DNA of 64,000 nt from positions 620,001-684,000 of the forward strand of contig VXBP01000263.1 in assembly GCA_013400115.1 (NCBI GenBank). Reading direction: 5' to 3'. Source of the stretch: Rhinopomastus cyanomelas. Lineage: Eukaryota > Chordata > Aves > Bucerotiformes > Rhinopomastidae. Within the stretch, counting starts at the first letter, position 1; each line of letters begins with the position of its first letter. Under the pieces are notes generated by a model. The model was not told the origin of the DNA, made no database searches, and worked only from the letters and a program-made list of their open reading frames with translations. Below are positions 61,755-64,000 of the stretch, piece after piece. Made by a program: the position numbers and the translations under genes.

Positions 61755-62589
61755 TTACCTGCCAGTGACCTGTTCCATGGGATTTCCCCTAGCAATTGCT
61801 TGAAAAGGCCAAAGTTGGCCCTCCTGAAGTCCAGGATGTGATTGTGCTATGTATTCTGCTTCATCTAGACCCTCTTTGTTGGTGAGTAGAAGATCCAGGA
61901 GCACTCTTCTCCTAGTGGGCTCCTCCACCATTTGTATCAGGAGATTGTCACCAATGCACTGGAGGAACGTCCTGGACTGTGGGTGGGTCTTCCAGCAAAT
62001 ATCATGGTAGTTAAACTCCCTCATGAGAACCAGGGCTTGTAGCTGTGAGGCTGCTGCCAGCTACCTATAGAAGATCTCATCAACTTCCTCATCCTGATCT
62101 GGTGGCCTGTAATAGACACCCACAACAGTGTCACCCATGGCAGCCTGCCCCTTAATCGGCACCCACAAACTCTCAACTCTCTCTTCATCCACCCCCTGGA
62201 CAGAACTCAATACTTTCCAGTTGCGCTCTCATGTAGAGAGCAACTCCACCACCCTGCCTGGCTGACCTGTCCCTCCTGAGAAGGACATAGCCATCCATGA
62301 CCACATTCCAGTCATGTGAGCTGTCCCACCAGGTCTCTGGAATTGTCACCAGATCATAATCACCTGACTGGACACAGATTTCTAACTGGTCCTGCTTATT
62401 CCCCATGCTGTGTGCATTGGTGTGCAGGCATTTCAGGGAGCGAGCTGAGCGCTCCGATTTTATCCTAGGACAGAGAAAGGCCACCTGGTTTTCATTAAGA
62501 CCAGAGCTCTGTCCCACTGGTGCACACCCATCAACTACCCCAGTCCCCTTTGAATTCAGTTTAAAGCCCTCTGAATGAGCCCTGCCCAT
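61755..62589 (-). pseudogene. CR1 ORF2 endonuclease domain, degraded
   Basis: AP-type endonuclease that nicks target DNA in CR1 insertion. The N-terminal part (62589-62185, 134 codons) carries LKCLHTNAHSMGNKQDQLE, DYDLVTIPETWWDSSHDW with the catalytic glutamate of the ETWWD motif, and RQGGGVALYMR. A frameshift near 62190 moves to the next frame, with VVGVYYRPPDQDEEVDE and a stop near 62060. The part at 62024-61755 holds MREFNYHDICW and EEPTRRRVLLDLLLTNKEGL. The usual GDFN motif here reads REFN, so the catalytic aspartate is replaced by glutamate, and the C-terminal SDH motif is not recognisable. This is clearly inactive. Confidence 0.9.
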
Positions 62590-62600
62590 TCCTGCCCCAG

Positions 62601-64000
62601 AACCCTTTTTTGACTGAGACTGAAGTCAGTGAAGACTGTTTACAAAAAGGACCCACAGTCCAAGGGATTGTTCTCTCCTCAGTTTTCCCAGGACACAGAT
62701 TGGGCTAGATGAGGGTTACATTTACAGCAAAAGGGAAACAAAATCATCATGTAGCTTTCTGTGCACAAATATTATCAGGGTTTTTTTATTGTTTTCACTC
62801 AGTCTTCAAACTGTTAGGAGACCTACTGATCTCTTGAAGAAGGCAACTCTTTTTGTGACCTGGGCCTATGCATTTGGCAGGGGGAAAGAAGTCCAGTTGG
62901 TGGTTATAAATGAACATCAAACATTCTTCATAACAACGCTTTGATTGTTTTTCTTAAAACCCCAAAACTGTACAGTGTCTGTTAAAAATGATGGCAGTAA
63001 AGTATGTGAAGAGTTTTTATACAATAAATAATCCATTTTCTACAAAAGTATAAAATCATTTGTACAGCAAGCAAGAAACTGATACAAATGCAGTAACTGA
63101 AAGATACATTTAATTTTATATCTATAATAATTTATTTATGAAATATATCCACATATATATAAAATATATCATATATATTTTGGCAAATACCTCCCTTTCT
63201 TGTATCAAACAAAGTATATTACCACTGGTTTAAGCCCAGGTAACAAATTTTACTGTTAATTTCATTTTTATTTTGGTGTCCTTCTTTATTCTGAAAAAAT
63301 AGTGTCATAGGATAGAGTTTAACCAGTCTGACCTGGGGAAAGTCTGTATGTAGGCCAGTCAAACCACAAAAATATCTGTAATGTCATAAGTAAGGGATTT
63401 CCTCTCTTTCTTTTTAAATAATATAAAACAGGATTTGCAAAAGTTGCCCTTTCCTTCCTAGCTTACTCTTGCATCTTCCTATAAAAATAAAAGTCCACAA
63501 TTTCTGAAGAAATCACTTACAGTGAAAAACCTCCAGGGTTGGACGTAAGCCATATTGCCAAGCTTCTAAGTTATTCAGTGATGATGTTTCAATGAAGATT
63601 AAAATGTGATTTATAGCACTAGCCGAGACGAACATACGTATTGTGGATGATAATGGATGTAGGGGCTTAGGACAGCAAATGCTCTGTTACAGTAAGTTAC
63701 TCTGATTGCATCAAGTTTCATTTGAAGTTCCACAGTCCTACCGAATCTTTAGGAAATGCTTTGGGATGAATAATTAGAGTTATGCTCATCAACTACAGTG
63801 CATCCTTAAATATCCCTGTAAATGTTTTTGAATGGAACTTTGATGTGCAGGAATAATTTGTGCTTAAGTTAGGTAATCTATTGAATACTTAATGCATACT
63901 CTTAGCTTGCTATAGTTTATAGTAATATTAGCCATTTGTATTTATTCTGTGTAGATACTGTCATTTAAACATCTGCCACGAAGTTACAATATGATGATTC
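62601..64000. other. Unassigned AT-rich end of window
   Basis: AT-rich sequence with an (AT)n-like stretch (63119-63180) and several AATAAA-type hexamers on both strands (for example + 63024, minus 63131). It might be a 3' UTR or an AT-rich intergenic block. No coding exon is visible. Confidence 0.4.

Larger units (their letters stand above)
60162..62600 (-). mobile_element. Longest CR1 copy, about 2.4 kb, internally deleted
   Basis: Minus-strand CR1 from its tail (GAATCATAAAATCACAGGAC at 60162) through the 3' end, the reverse-transcriptase region and most of the endonuclease domain, to about 62600. Compared with the copy at 44176 it has lost about 165 bases near 61242 and about 250 bases near 61585. 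Family knowledge: a full CR1 is about 4.5 kb, so ORF1 and the 5' region are absent. Frameshifts and stops occur throughout, so it cannot mobilise itself. Confidence 0.95.

Noticed and set aside
1..64000. CRISPR arrays, operons, phage or plasmid features, tRNA or rRNA genes
   Set aside because: Sequence is vertebrate nuclear DNA; no regularly spaced repeats, ribosomal segments or convincing tRNA folds were seen by eye.

Overview
This is vertebrate nuclear DNA, almost certainly from a bird. It is AT-rich with long gene-poor stretches, and it carries about 27 copies of the CR1 non-LTR retrotransposon. Many CR1 copies still have the typical avian 3' tail of short ATTCTRTG-type repeats in place of poly(A). 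There is also one solo LTR of an avian endogenous retrovirus. I recognise the LTR from neoavian genomes, so a non-galliform bird is likely. My rough tally puts CR1 at about 13.3 kb, or 21% of the window. That is high for a bird and would fit a CR1-rich lineage such as woodpeckers and relatives. The order-level placement is inference only.

Layout. 0-22 kb: mostly single-copy non-coding DNA with CR1 fragments near 0.9, 6.9, 7.4, 9.5, 16.0 and 19.6 kb. About 22.16-22.40 kb: the only convincing host-gene signal, a 160-nt probable internal coding exon on the + strand with a strong acceptor; I cannot name the gene. 23-32 kb: CR1 fragments, dense at 29.3-31.9 kb. 33.4-33.9 kb: a stop-poor, more GC-rich patch with a good splice donor, a weak exon candidate. 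34-41 kb: more CR1, including two copies placed back to back at 38.1-38.6 kb, and the solo LTR at 41.2-41.7 kb. 44.2-46.9 kb: a long minus-strand CR1 with reverse-transcriptase remnants, then a second truncated copy. 47.5-55.4 kb: short CR1 tails and a compact three-copy cluster at 53.9-55.4 kb. 60.2-62.6 kb: the longest CR1, keeping endonuclease and reverse-transcriptase remnants. The last 1.4 kb is AT-rich and unassigned.

No complete host gene, RNA gene, CRISPR array or multi-gene system is visible. The window looks intronic or intergenic, probably partly inside the + strand gene that owns the 22.16 kb exon. All CR1 coding remnants carry frameshifts, stops or deletions, so none looks able to move by itself. 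I did not find an undescribed biological system. The observations most worth following are the unnamed exon, the CR1 load, the inverted pair of closely related CR1 copies at 40 and 44 kb, and the repeat-internal rearrangements.
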